Assembly: GCF_000498495.1 (NCBI RefSeq)
Contig: NZ_AVCS01000009.1
Span: 124,001-188,000, forward strand
Direction of reading: 5' to 3'
Origin: Flavobacterium enshiense DK69
GTDB taxonomy: Bacteria > Bacteroidota > Bacteroidia > Flavobacteriales > Flavobacteriaceae
DNA: 64,000 nucleotides
The translations under genes and the position numbers were made by a program. The notes below the pieces were generated by a model, which did no database searches, was not told the origin of the DNA, and saw only the letters and a list, made by a program, of their open reading frames with translations. Shown here in pieces: positions 18,273 through 25,694 of this stretch; the stretch's first letter is position 1, and each line of letters starts with the position of its first letter.

Positions 18273-19187
18273 ATGAAAACTGCATTGGATACACCGGGAA
18301 AAACGTTAACACTGACTTCTTTGCTTACTGATTTTAAAGAAATCACAAAGGCCGGATTGGCTATCAGTGTGGTTTTTTCTTCTATCGTTGGATATCTTTT
18401 AGGTGTTTCGGAAGAATTTCCGTTTTCATGGATGACCTTCATTTTTCTTGCCATTGGGGGGTACTGTATGGTGGGAGCTTCCAATGTTTTCAATCAAATC
18501 ATTGAAAAAGATTTGGATGTGTTGATGGACAGAACCAAGAACAGGCCTTTGCCTTCCGGTAGGACATCAAAACAAAATGCATTTATTCTGGGCGTAGTGC
18601 TTACGCTGATTGGATTGTCGATTTTGTACAGCATCAATCCGAAAACAGCCATGTTCGGTGCAATTTCAATTTTTCTTTATACCTGTGTTTATACGCCTTT
18701 AAAGACGGTTACGCCACTTTCTGTTTTTGTTGGTGCATTCCCCGGAGCCATTCCCTTTATGTTAGGTTGGGTTGCGGCTACCAATAATTTCGGGATAGAG
18801 GCCGGAACCTTGTTTTTGATTCAATTTTTCTGGCAGTTTCCTCATTTTTGGGCAATTGGCTGGTTTTTATATAAGGATTATGAAAAAGCTGGTTTCTTTA
18901 TGTTGCCTACTGGGAAACAGGATAAGAAAACGGCGCTGCAAACCATTTTATATACCGTTTGGCTGATAGTGGCTTCATTGCTGCCTGTATTAGGTTTTAC
19001 AGGGGAATTGAAGTTGAGTTATATCGCTGCAGGGATTGTATTGCTTCTGGGTTTATGGATGCTTTATTTTGCAGTGAAATTATATAAAGAAATGGATGAG
19101 AAAGCGGCAAGGAAGCTAATGTTGGTAAGCGTGTCTTATATTTCCTTGTTGCAGTTGGTGTATGTTATAGATAAATTTTTAAGATAA
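18273..19187 (+). CDS. cyoE: Protoheme IX farnesyltransferase (heme o synthase)
   Basis: CyoE/CtaB is an inner-membrane UbiA-family prenyltransferase that adds farnesyl to protoheme to make heme o, the precursor of heme a for cytochrome oxidases. The 304-residue product has eight or nine hydrophobic segments and the aspartate-rich motif IIEKDLDVLMDRTKNRPLPS near residue 76, plus YTPLKTVTPLSVFVGAFPGA near 144. It leads a rightward run of oxidase genes; the first subunit III gene starts 6 bp after its stop. A consensus promoter sits directly upstream. Confidence 0.95.
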   Translation: MKTALDTPGKTLTLTSLLTDFKEITKAGLAISVVFSSIVGYLLGVSEEFPFSWMTFIFLAIGGYCMVGASNVFNQIIEKDLDVLMDRTKNRPLPSGRTSKQNAFILGVVLTLIGLSILYSINPKTAMFGAISIFLYTCVYTPLKTVTPLSVFVGAFPGAIPFMLGWVAATNNFGIEAGTLFLIQFFWQFPHFWAIGWFLYKDYEKAGFFMLPTGKQDKKTALQTILYTVWLIVASLLPVLGFTGELKLSYIAAGIVLLLGLWMLYFAVKLYKEMDEKAARKLMLVSVSYISLLQLVYVIDKFLR

Positions 19188-19193
19188 AGTATT

Positions 19194-19781
19194 ATGGAAA
19201 TGGAAATGTCACTTCAGGAGCATAATGAAAGAAAAGCAAAATCGTATAAGATGTTGCTTTGGTTTGCAATGATAAGTATTGTTATGGTTTTTGCCGGATT
19301 GACAAGTGCTTATGTAATCAGTAAATCACGACCGGACTGGTTGAATACTTTTACCTTGCCATCGGCATTTATTGCAAGTACAGTGGTAATGGTGTTGAGC
19401 AGTCTTTCTTTTCATTTGGCAAAAAAAGCCATTCAGAAAGACGACAGAAAAGCTACAACCATGTATTTGTTAGCTACATTGGTGTTAGGTTTAGCTTTCG
19501 TTTTTTTACAGTTTCAAGGATTTAGTCAGGTAATTGCTTCCGGGTATTTTTTTACCGGAAGTGAAAGTACTATTACTACCTCCTTTCTTTATGTGGTGGT
19601 TATGGTGCACTTAGCTCACCTTTTTGGCGGGCTTGCGGCACTTTTAATCATAATTTATAATCATTTTAAACAAAAATACAATTCAACTCAAACCCTTGGT
19701 ATTGAGCTAGGTGCGATGTTTTGGCACTTTCTTGATTTCTTATGGTTGTACTTGTTTTTATTTTTCTATTTCTACAAATAG
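19194..19781 (+). CDS. Cytochrome c oxidase subunit III family protein (short form)
   Basis: This 195-residue membrane protein of the heme-copper oxidase subunit III family has five hydrophobic segments, MVFAGLTSAYVISKSRPDW near the N-terminus, and the subunit III C-terminal signature HLAHLFGGLAALL, then MFWHFLDFLWLYLFLFFYFY. Three in-frame ATGs within five codons leave the exact start open. A second, longer subunit III gene follows at once, a pairing I recall as common in Flavobacteriia. It acts in the inner-membrane terminal oxidase; subunits I and II are not in this window. Confidence 0.9.
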   Translation: MEMEMSLQEHNERKAKSYKMLLWFAMISIVMVFAGLTSAYVISKSRPDWLNTFTLPSAFIASTVVMVLSSLSFHLAKKAIQKDDRKATTMYLLATLVLGLAFVFLQFQGFSQVIASGYFFTGSESTITTSFLYVVVMVHLAHLFGGLAALLIIIYNHFKQKYNSTQTLGIELGAMFWHFLDFLWLYLFLFFYFYK

Positions 19782-19791
19782 AAAAAAAATG

Positions 19792-19799
19792 TAAATTTG
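19792..19799 (+). promoter_or_regulatory. Possible internal -7 element before the second subunit III gene
   Basis: TAAATTTG matches the -7 consensus in the 44-bp gap between the two subunit III genes. There is no -33 TTG at a suitable distance, so an internal promoter is only possible. Confidence 0.3.
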
Positions 19800-19825
19800 G
19801 GAACTTTTTAACTAATAACTTTACA

Positions 19826-20803
19826 ATGGGAGCGACAGTTACTACAACAGCTACTAACGAAAAAACTTGGGATGGCGGAAATGAGCCAATGGGAGCAAGT
19901 TACGGCAAAATGATGATGTGGTTTTTCATCGTATCAGATGCTTTAACATTCTCAGGATTCCTTGCAGCTTACGGATTTTCAAGATTTAAATTTATCGAAA
20001 CTTGGCCAATTGCCGATGAAGTGTTTACTCACTTTCCTTTCTTACATGGTGTAGATGCGCCTATGTATTATGTGGCCTTAATGACATTCATATTAATCTT
20101 CTCCTCTGTAACTATGGTGTTGGCTGTAGATGCAGGGCACCAATTGCAAAAAACAAAAGTTGCAATTTACATGCTTTTAACTATTTTGGGAGGTTTGATC
20201 TTCTTGGGTTCTCAGGCATGGGAGTGGAAAAATTTCATTCAGGGTTCTCACGGAGCTGTGGAAACTAAAGGTGGATCTATTCTTCAATTTGTTGACAAGG
20301 ATGGTAAGCGAGTAGCTTTGGCTGACTTTGCATTACATTTGCCGAAAGAAAGAATTCAAAAAGAAAGCCAGTTAGGTATTTGGTTTGAAAAAGGTGAGAC
20401 AATAGCTAGTTACTCAGTTGAAGAGGTTGTTGAAGGTTTCAAAGCAAACCCGAGTTTATTAATCCGTTCTGAGCATTTAAATAGTGATAAAAAGAAAACC
20501 GTTTTAACTAGAGAAGAGTCTTTGGCTCGTTTGAAAGAGGCTACTATGGTTGTTGAAGGTGCTAACCTGAAACATAACGAATACGGTCATAAATTATTTG
20601 CTAACTTCTTTTTCTTTATCACAGGATTCCACGGATTCCACGTGTTCTCCGGAGTGGTTATCAATATTTTGATTTTCTTCAACGTAGTTCTAGGAACATA
20701 TGAGAAAAGAAGAAGCTATGAAATGGTTGAAAAAGTTGGATTATACTGGCACTTTGTAGATTTAGTTTGGGTGTTTGTATTTACATTCTTCTATTTAGTA
20801 TAA
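19826..20803 (+). CDS. Cytochrome c oxidase subunit III with a large hydrophilic insert
   Basis: This is the second subunit III of the cluster, 325 residues from the ATG at 19826. I chose that start because the upstream in-frame extension to 19742 overlaps the previous gene and is not conserved-looking. The N-terminal part has MMMWFFIVSDALTFSGFLAA and a TM pair; the C-terminal part has FFFITGFHGFHVFSGV and YWHFVDLVWVFVFTFFYLV, both classic subunit III. Between them, residues of about 138-250 form a hydrophilic, charged stretch that breaks the subunit III fold after the AWEWKNFI helix. The insert reads as a genuine soluble segment; its role is unknown. Confidence 0.9.
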   Translation: MGATVTTTATNEKTWDGGNEPMGASYGKMMMWFFIVSDALTFSGFLAAYGFSRFKFIETWPIADEVFTHFPFLHGVDAPMYYVALMTFILIFSSVTMVLAVDAGHQLQKTKVAIYMLLTILGGLIFLGSQAWEWKNFIQGSHGAVETKGGSILQFVDKDGKRVALADFALHLPKERIQKESQLGIWFEKGETIASYSVEEVVEGFKANPSLLIRSEHLNSDKKKTVLTREESLARLKEATMVVEGANLKHNEYGHKLFANFFFFITGFHGFHVFSGVVINILIFFNVVLGTYEKRRSYEMVEKVGLYWHFVDLVWVFVFTFFYLV

Positions 20804-20825
20804 TTTATATAATAAAGAAAGTATC

Positions 20826-21182
20826 ATGGGACAAGCACACGCACACGAATCAAATACAAAAAGAATATGGATAGTTTTTGCCCTTTTGTCGGCAGTAACT
20901 ATAGTAGAGGTTTTCTTGGGAATACATAAGCCACTTTGGTTGTATAAACCAGAGCTTTTATCAATGAATTTACTAAACTGGATATTCATCATATTGACGA
21001 TTGTTAAAGCTTACTACATTATGTGGGCTTTCATGCACTTGGAAGGGGAGAAAAACAATTTCAAAACGTCAATTGTTGGACCACTGGTGTTTTTAATACT
21101 CTATTTAGTGTTCATCTTACTAGTAGAAGGTAATTATGTTTTTGATGTGTTTAAAACTTCACATTATAAGTGGATTTTTTAA
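20826..21182 (+). CDS. Cytochrome c oxidase subunit IV (prokaryotic, COX4 family)
   Basis: This 118-residue protein has three hydrophobic helices with IWIVFALLSAVTIVEVFLGI, LLNWIFIILTIVKAYYIMWA and FMHLEGEKNNFKTSIVGPLV, the pattern of the small prokaryotic subunit IV that stabilises heme-copper oxidases. A His-rich start (GQAHAHESN) is noticeable. It lies 22 bp after subunit III and is followed by a clear terminator, so it closes the first transcription unit of the cluster. Confidence 0.9.
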   Translation: MGQAHAHESNTKRIWIVFALLSAVTIVEVFLGIHKPLWLYKPELLSMNLLNWIFIILTIVKAYYIMWAFMHLEGEKNNFKTSIVGPLVFLILYLVFILLVEGNYVFDVFKTSHYKWIF

Positions 21183-21200
21183 GAACATATTAACTTATAA

Positions 21201-21236
21201 AAAGGGTACGCTATTGCGTACCTTTTTTTATTTTTG
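21201..21236 (+). terminator. Terminator after subunit IV, tail doubling as a -7 motif
   Basis: AAGGGTACG and CGTACCTTT form a stem with loop CTATTG, followed by a T-tract. The tract ends TATTTTTG (21229-21236), a match to the -7 consensus, 24 bp before the next start codon. Confidence 0.7.
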
Positions 21237-21260
21237 CACCCAAGTAATCAGTAGTATAAC

Positions 21261-21911
21261 ATGAAAAAATATATTGTCCTTACAGTTTTATTCGCTTTGC
21301 CTATTTGTGCCTATCTTTTTTTCTCTTCCGGCGTAAATAACTTTGTGAAATTGCCTACCCTTACGCCTAATGTGCCGGAGGTGTCACAATGGACTTCCTT
21401 AGACGGAACGCCAATACAGCTTAAGGAAAAAATAACCGTATTGGGTTTTCCCGGTTCAGAGATTATAAAGGAAAAAGGAAATGCGTTCAATCTGGATCAG
21501 AAAATCTACGATAAGAACAAAGAGTTTAAAGATTTCCAGGTGGTGATGGTGGCTCCGATAGGAACTGAAAATCAGGCTAAGCAGTTAATGACAGAATTGG
21601 GAACTATTTCTGATTTGTCCCACTGGCATTTCGTTTTTGCTAAGCCGGAAGAAATAAAAGCATTCTACTCCAAATTGAAACTGGTAGGACAGCTGAATGA
21701 TAACTTAGCGACTTCCAATGTCTATATAATCGATAAAGACTTAAATCTTCGAGGGCGTAAAGGAAAAAACAAAAAAGGAGAAGTAGAGTATAAAGAAGGT
21801 TATAATACCATTTCAGCAGCCGATCTTCACAATGAAATGGCCGATGATGTAAAAATCATTTTAGCCGAATACCGCCTGGAACTAAAAAGAAACAATAAAA
21901 GAAAAATATAA
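21261..21911 (+). CDS. Membrane-anchored SCO/thioredoxin-fold-like protein lacking the cysteine pair
   Basis: This 216-residue protein has one N-terminal membrane anchor (about 5-22) and a periplasmic domain resembling SCO/thioredoxin folds: SQWTSLDGTPIQLKEKITVL, then FPGSEIIKEKGNAFNLDQKI where the CxxxC site would be, and NVYIIDKDLNLRGRKGK near the end. The only cysteine is in the membrane anchor (residue 16), so thiol redox or CxxxC copper binding is not possible. It sits 6 bp before the canonical SCO gene, so it is probably its partner in oxidase assembly. That role is inferred from position. Confidence 0.65.
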   Translation: MKKYIVLTVLFALPICAYLFFSSGVNNFVKLPTLTPNVPEVSQWTSLDGTPIQLKEKITVLGFPGSEIIKEKGNAFNLDQKIYDKNKEFKDFQVVMVAPIGTENQAKQLMTELGTISDLSHWHFVFAKPEEIKAFYSKLKLVGQLNDNLATSNVYIIDKDLNLRGRKGKNKKGEVEYKEGYNTISAADLHNEMADDVKIILAEYRLELKRNNKRKI

Positions 21912-21917
21912 TAAGTA

Positions 21918-22544
21918 ATGAAAAACAAATCTTATATAGGTATTTCATTCATCGTATTGCTGTTCGGGATATGGGCGGTGCCGAAAATAGTGGCAAAATT
22001 CCAGAAATCGGATTTGCATACCATGGGATCGGTTCCTGCTTTCGAATTAACGGATCAGAACAATAAGAAGATTTCTAATAAGGATTATTTTGGTAAAGTG
22101 TATGTGGTGGAGTTTTTCTTTTCAACCTGTCCGACCATCTGCCCGAAAATGAATCAGAACATGTTGCAGTTGCAAAAAGAGTTCTATGGTAAACCGGATT
22201 TCGGAATTGCATCGATAACGATTGATCCTGAAAAGGATACATCGGAACATTTAAAGCGACATGCTGAAACATTGGGCGTAAAGCACTATAACTGGCATTT
22301 TCTAACAGGCAATAAAGAATATATTTATAAATTGGCTCAAAGCGGATTCAATCTTTATGCGGGAGAAAACAAAGAGGTGAACGGTGGATTCGAACATTCC
22401 GGAATGTTTGCCTTAATCGACAAAGAAGGTAATATTCGTTGCAGAAGAGACACGTACGATAATCCGATTTTATACTATGACGGATTGGAGCAACCAGGTA
22501 TTGACATGTTAAAAGAAGATATTAAAAAACTATTAGAAGAATAA
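21918..22544 (+). CDS. SCO1/SenC family copper chaperone
   Basis: SCO proteins deliver copper to the CuA site of cytochrome oxidase subunit II. This 208-residue, membrane-anchored protein (helix at about 6-22) has the copper-binding CxxxC in FFFSTCPTICPKMNQ (Cys71, Cys75) and the distal ligand histidine in GGFEHSGMFALIDKEG (His160). It is between the cysteine-less paralogue-like gene and a DUF420 gene, with start and stop spacing of 6 and 0 bp, so all are cotranscribed. The length and motif set are typical. Confidence 0.93.
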   Translation: MKNKSYIGISFIVLLFGIWAVPKIVAKFQKSDLHTMGSVPAFELTDQNNKKISNKDYFGKVYVVEFFFSTCPTICPKMNQNMLQLQKEFYGKPDFGIASITIDPEKDTSEHLKRHAETLGVKHYNWHFLTGNKEYIYKLAQSGFNLYAGENKEVNGGFEHSGMFALIDKEGNIRCRRDTYDNPILYYDGLEQPGIDMLKEDIKKLLEE

Positions 22545-23096
22545 ATGGAAAATACATTAACAAACGCGGAAGAAAGCAAATACAATAAATGGATTGTGCT
22601 CTTGTCTGTGGCAATTCCTTTGGTGGTTGCCTTATTGTTCGGGGTTAATCTTAGAAAGTTAGGATACGATGTGCAGCCACTATCCTTTTTGCCGCCTATT
22701 TACGCTACTATCAACGGAATTACAGCTGTATTGCTGGTTGCGGCTGTTTGGGCTATTAAAAACGGCAAACGAGCACTTCATGAGCGTCTTATTAAAGTTG
22801 CCATAGCATGTTCGGTAGCTTTTTTAGGAATGTATGTGGCGTATCACATGACGTCGGATTCTACAAAATTCGGAGGGGAAGGAATGATTAAATACGTTTA
22901 CTATTTCATTTTGGTAACTCATATTTTGCTTTCAGTGGTTATTATTCCTTTTGTTTTGATTACTTACGTTCGTGCGATTTCCAAAAGCTTTGAGCGTCAT
23001 AAAAAGATTGCTAAGATTACATTTCCTTTGTGGCTGTATGTGGCAGTAACAGGTGTAATTGTTTATTTAATGATTTCTCCATATTATGTTCAGTAA
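22545..23096 (+). CDS. DUF420 family membrane protein (CtaM-like)
   Basis: This 183-residue protein has five hydrophobic segments and the DUF420 histidine pattern: HERLIKVAIACSVAFLGMYV then AYHM, THILLSVVIIPFVLITYVRA, and FERHKKIAKITFPLWLYVAV. DUF420 proteins include CtaM, needed for heme-copper oxidase maturation in Firmicutes. The gene starts on the base after the SCO stop codon, in line with a role in oxidase assembly. Its last codons overlap the next small gene if that gene uses its first ATG. Confidence 0.88.
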   Translation: MENTLTNAEESKYNKWIVLLSVAIPLVVALLFGVNLRKLGYDVQPLSFLPPIYATINGITAVLLVAAVWAIKNGKRALHERLIKVAIACSVAFLGMYVAYHMTSDSTKFGGEGMIKYVYYFILVTHILLSVVIIPFVLITYVRAISKSFERHKKIAKITFPLWLYVAVTGVIVYLMISPYYVQ

Positions 23097-23124
23097 AGAA
23101 AAAATTGGAAAAGGAAGAAAGGGA

Positions 23125-23352
23125 ATGAGGGTAGTATTGCTTCTGCTTCTTGTTTCTTGTTTCTTTTCTGTTGATGCCAATGCACAATGTGCTATGTGTC
23201 GTGCCGCTTTAGAAAGTGAAGAATCTGGAGTTCAGGCAGGCGCGGTTAACGACGGAATCGTTTACTTAATGGCTATTCCGTATATATTGGTTGGTGCGAT
23301 AGGTTATGCGATTTACCGATTGAAATACGGGAGCAAGAGAAAAGAAAAATAG
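23125..23352 (+). CDS. Small exported protein with a CxxC motif and one membrane helix
   Basis: From the ATG at 23125 the product is 75 residues: a signal peptide ending DANAQ, then CAMCRAALESEE at the mature N-terminus, then one membrane helix (about 45-63) and a basic tail (KYGSKRKEK). I prefer this start because it gives a standard signal peptide and follows a purine-rich ribosome site; an ATG at 23086, overlapping DUF420, is the alternative. I do not recognise a named family. The CxxC next to the membrane and the position at the end of the SCO/DUF420 unit suggest a part in copper or heme handling, which is inference. Confidence 0.7.
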   Translation: MRVVLLLLLVSCFFSVDANAQCAMCRAALESEESGVQAGAVNDGIVYLMAIPYILVGAIGYAIYRLKYGSKRKEK

Positions 23353-23354
23353 AT

Positions 23355-23386
23355 AAAAAAAGCCGTTACATTGAAACGGCTTTTTT
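23355..23386 (+). terminator. Intrinsic terminator ending the oxidase cluster
   Basis: AAAAAAAGCCGTT and AACGGCTTTTTT form a strong stem around ACATTGA, ending in a seven-T run. It starts 3 bp after the stop codon of the small CxxC protein. Confidence 0.85.
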
Positions 23387-23848
23387 ATTACAATGTTACC
23401 TTGTGGGTCATTCCTTCTTGTGTTAAGCCTAAAAGGTTTTTTATAGTTATAGTGTCTTTCACTGTTGTTCTAATTTTGAATTTTTTTTAAAAGTGAAACA
23501 GTTTTTGTTTATTTTTTGAAAAAAAAATCATTTTAGAACAAGGACTTTCCATATAGGTCATCATAATGCCGCACTCAAAAAAATCACCTGATTTGGTGAT
23601 TGTGTGGATGGTTATTTATGGGTTGGTTTGGAATCTGCGATTAAGAACAGTTGTTGAAAGATGATCGGTAGCGTTGGTAGTAACACCTCGCTATCGCATG
23701 AGGAGTTTTTTATTACAAATTGGTATCTTAGTGCAAGATTAAATTTTCTTTTTTGATAAAAAGAGATGGTTTGATTCTAGATATATATTGAAGTTAGCAG
23801 CTAGTAGTTTCCCGCGACGGAAACTAGATGATAAATAAACCTATATAA
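23387..23848 (+). other. Gene-poor, hairpin-rich leader region
   Basis: No convincing gene is seen. The first half is very AT-rich and featureless. From 23580 there are three separate inverted repeats: AATCACC/GGTGATT at 23582-23601; CGGTAGCG/CGCTATCG (one G-T) at 23666-23696, extendable outwards by ATG/CAT; and AGTTTCC/GGAAACT at 23806-23825. The last one lies just inside GTTAGCAGCT (23793-23802), whose inverted copy occurs at 24125-24134 beyond the next ORF. The layout looks like a structured leader of a small mobile or cassette-like unit. I recall similar leaders in Flavobacterium but cannot verify that here. Confidence 0.45.
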
Positions 23849-24134
23849 ATGAAAACAGTTAATGTGCTTGGAAAAGTTATTTTGAAACTTCTTAATTCTT
23901 TTCGTAAAAAAACTAATGCAAGTGAAAATCTAGTCGAAAATAACGTCGTCGTTCAAAACGTAATTGAACTTCAAAATAAAATGAAAAATAGTTGGCTTTA
24001 TCCGGTAGATCAATTCGGAAAAATGAAAATAGGAATAGAAAACGAATCGCAGAATTATGAAAGAGAAATGCCGACTACGAAATCAGACTATGAGATTATA
24101 AATTCATAATAGTAAAATTCTGCCAGCTGCTAAC
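23793..24134. repeat. 10-bp inverted repeats bounding a small ORF
   Basis: GTTAGCAGCT at 23793-23802 and AGCTGCTAAC at 24125-24134 are perfect inverted copies 322 bp apart. They enclose a 7-bp hairpin and the 86-codon ORF. No transposase or flanking target duplication was recognised. The arrangement suggests a cassette-like or non-autonomous element. Confidence 0.45.
23849..24109 (+). CDS. Small hypothetical protein (86 aa)
   Basis: I do not recognise this product. It is 86 residues, has no membrane segment, and is rich in Asn, Lys, Glu and Val, with an amphipathic N-terminal half (VLGKVILKLLNSFRKK) and a polar C-terminal half. The start is an ATG after an A-rich stretch typical of Flavobacterium translation starts. 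It is the only ORF inside the inverted repeats at 23793 and 24134, and a clear intrinsic terminator follows at 24171-24204, which argues for real transcription. It could also be a non-coding segment, since 86 codons in AT-rich DNA is near the chance limit. Confidence 0.45.
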   Translation: MKTVNVLGKVILKLLNSFRKKTNASENLVENNVVVQNVIELQNKMKNSWLYPVDQFGKMKIGIENESQNYEREMPTTKSDYEIINS

Positions 24135-24170
24135 AACGGTTTTAAGAAATGGGGGGTTTTGTCAAGAATT

Positions 24171-24204
24171 AAAAGCTACAGCGTTAAGTTGTAGCTTTTT
24201 GTTT
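24171..24204 (+). terminator. Intrinsic terminator after the small ORF
   Basis: AAAAGCTACA (24171-24180) pairs with TGTAGCTTTT (24190-24199) around a 9-nt loop, followed by a T-rich tract. The 155 bp from here to the DUF445 gene contain only a CTGTGG/CCACAG inverted repeat (24290-24320) and no other clear signal. Confidence 0.75.
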
Positions 24205-24359
24205 TGGTCTAGAAATGAGCGCGCAAAGTAGGGTAATTAATTATCGTACACGTATCAATTTATTCAATAACTTTAATATGAAATTAAATCTGTGGCTGAC
24301 AAATTAAAAAGTGTCCACAGAATTCAGCGTTTCTTAAGTCCTAAACAATAGCTGCGGGT

Positions 24360-25640
24360 ATGAAAAACAGGGTCGGGTCCATTTCGTTACTGATTGCCTT
24401 TGGCGGTTTTGCCGTTTTGGAAACAATGATGCAATTGGGGCTAATTGATCATTGGGGCTGGAGCGTGTTTAAAGCTGGTTTTGAGGCCGGCACAGTCGGC
24501 GGCATGGCCGATTGGTTTGCGGTGAGTGCCCTTTTCCACGAAATCCCGATTCCTTATGTCCGAAAGCATACCGATATCATAGCCAAGAACAGGGAAAAGC
24601 TCACCGAAGGAATAGTAGACCTGGTGACCAACAAGTGGCTGTCGCCTGAAGTCATTGCCGAAAAACTGCACGACATCGATCTGGCTCAAAAAGTAATTGT
24701 ATTCCTCAAGAAGCCTTCCAATCAGGAAAAGGCAATTGACCTTATCAAGAAAATTGCGTTGAAACTATCCGATGAACTGGACAATCCCAATCTGGCAAAG
24801 TCACTGCAGTCGATGCTGACAGAACAGCTGTCGGAATTGGATTTGGCTTCCTCATTAGGAGTCTGGCTGGAGAAGTCGATCAAAAACGATGACCACAATC
24901 AAATCTGGGAACAGTTGCTTGAGGCGGGTGCAAAGTCAGTCAGCGAACCGGAGATAAAGGAACTGCTGATTGACAAACTGCGAGATGCTGCCAAAGAGTA
25001 TGGCAATAAGTCCATTCTAAAAGGACTGACGGTAGCTTTAGGGAGAACATTTAATGCTCTCGATTATGAGGCTATTGCCGATGAGCTGCTGGTGAAAGCT
25101 AATGAATTTTTAACCGAAGCCAGGTATAATCCGAATCATCCGGTGCGCACTAAATTTGACAGTTGGATGCTTGATTTTGCCCATAGGTTGGCAACCGGTG
25201 ATGAGGAAACCCGTAAACTGGTTGATGACTTCACCAATCGCTTTATCGGACATGCCGACCTTAGCAAGATTATCCAACGGATGTTGGGGGGATTTAAAAA
25301 TACGCTGGCCGAACAGCTCGATAACAATGAAACCCCACTGATGCAGTTTGTGATTGGGAAACTGAACCAAATTTTAGACAATTTGGAAAATGACGTTCAA
25401 GCACGGGAGAGAATCAACCACTGGATAAAGGATACCATTTCCCAAATGCTTGAAGAATTCCACGGCGAGATAGGAAACATGGTGCGCTCAAGCCTGGAAA
25501 AATTGGATAATAAGGAATTGGTAGTGCAAATAGAGGAAAAAGTTGGCAATGATTTGCAGTACATACGACTGAATGGTGCCTTGGTTGGCGGATTGGTCGG
25601 AGTAATGATTGCCTTGGTGAAAGTTATGTTCGAGATTTAA
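24360..25640 (+). CDS. DUF445 family membrane protein
   Basis: This 426-residue DUF445 protein starts with a membrane segment and the family signature FKAGFEAGTVGGMADWFAVS ALF, followed by HEIPIPYVRKHTDIIAKNRE. The middle is a long helical, probably coiled region, and the C-terminus is a second membrane helix (GALVGGLVGVMIALVKVMF). The family is widespread, sits in the inner membrane and has no settled function. The codons are noticeably more G+C-rich than in neighbouring genes at the 5' end. No clear promoter was found; the gene after it is 54 bp downstream on the same strand. Confidence 0.85.
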   Translation: MKNRVGSISLLIAFGGFAVLETMMQLGLIDHWGWSVFKAGFEAGTVGGMADWFAVSALFHEIPIPYVRKHTDIIAKNREKLTEGIVDLVTNKWLSPEVIAEKLHDIDLAQKVIVFLKKPSNQEKAIDLIKKIALKLSDELDNPNLAKSLQSMLTEQLSELDLASSLGVWLEKSIKNDDHNQIWEQLLEAGAKSVSEPEIKELLIDKLRDAAKEYGNKSILKGLTVALGRTFNALDYEAIADELLVKANEFLTEARYNPNHPVRTKFDSWMLDFAHRLATGDEETRKLVDDFTNRFIGHADLSKIIQRMLGGFKNTLAEQLDNNETPLMQFVIGKLNQILDNLENDVQARERINHWIKDTISQMLEEFHGEIGNMVRSSLEKLDNKELVVQIEEKVGNDLQYIRLNGALVGGLVGVMIALVKVMFEI

Positions 25641-25694
25641 TTCTGCAAAATCCTAAAAAATAGATTGACAAAAAATTAAACAACACTCCCGCTG

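Noticed and set aside
21261-21911. SCO-like gene as a pseudogene
   Set aside because: The frame is intact, with clean spacing to both neighbours and a good membrane anchor; only the cysteine pair is missing.
23387-24359. A defence or toxin-antitoxin locus in the gene-poor stretch
   Set aside because: Only one small unassigned ORF exists; there is no partner gene and no recognisable toxin or antitoxin motif.
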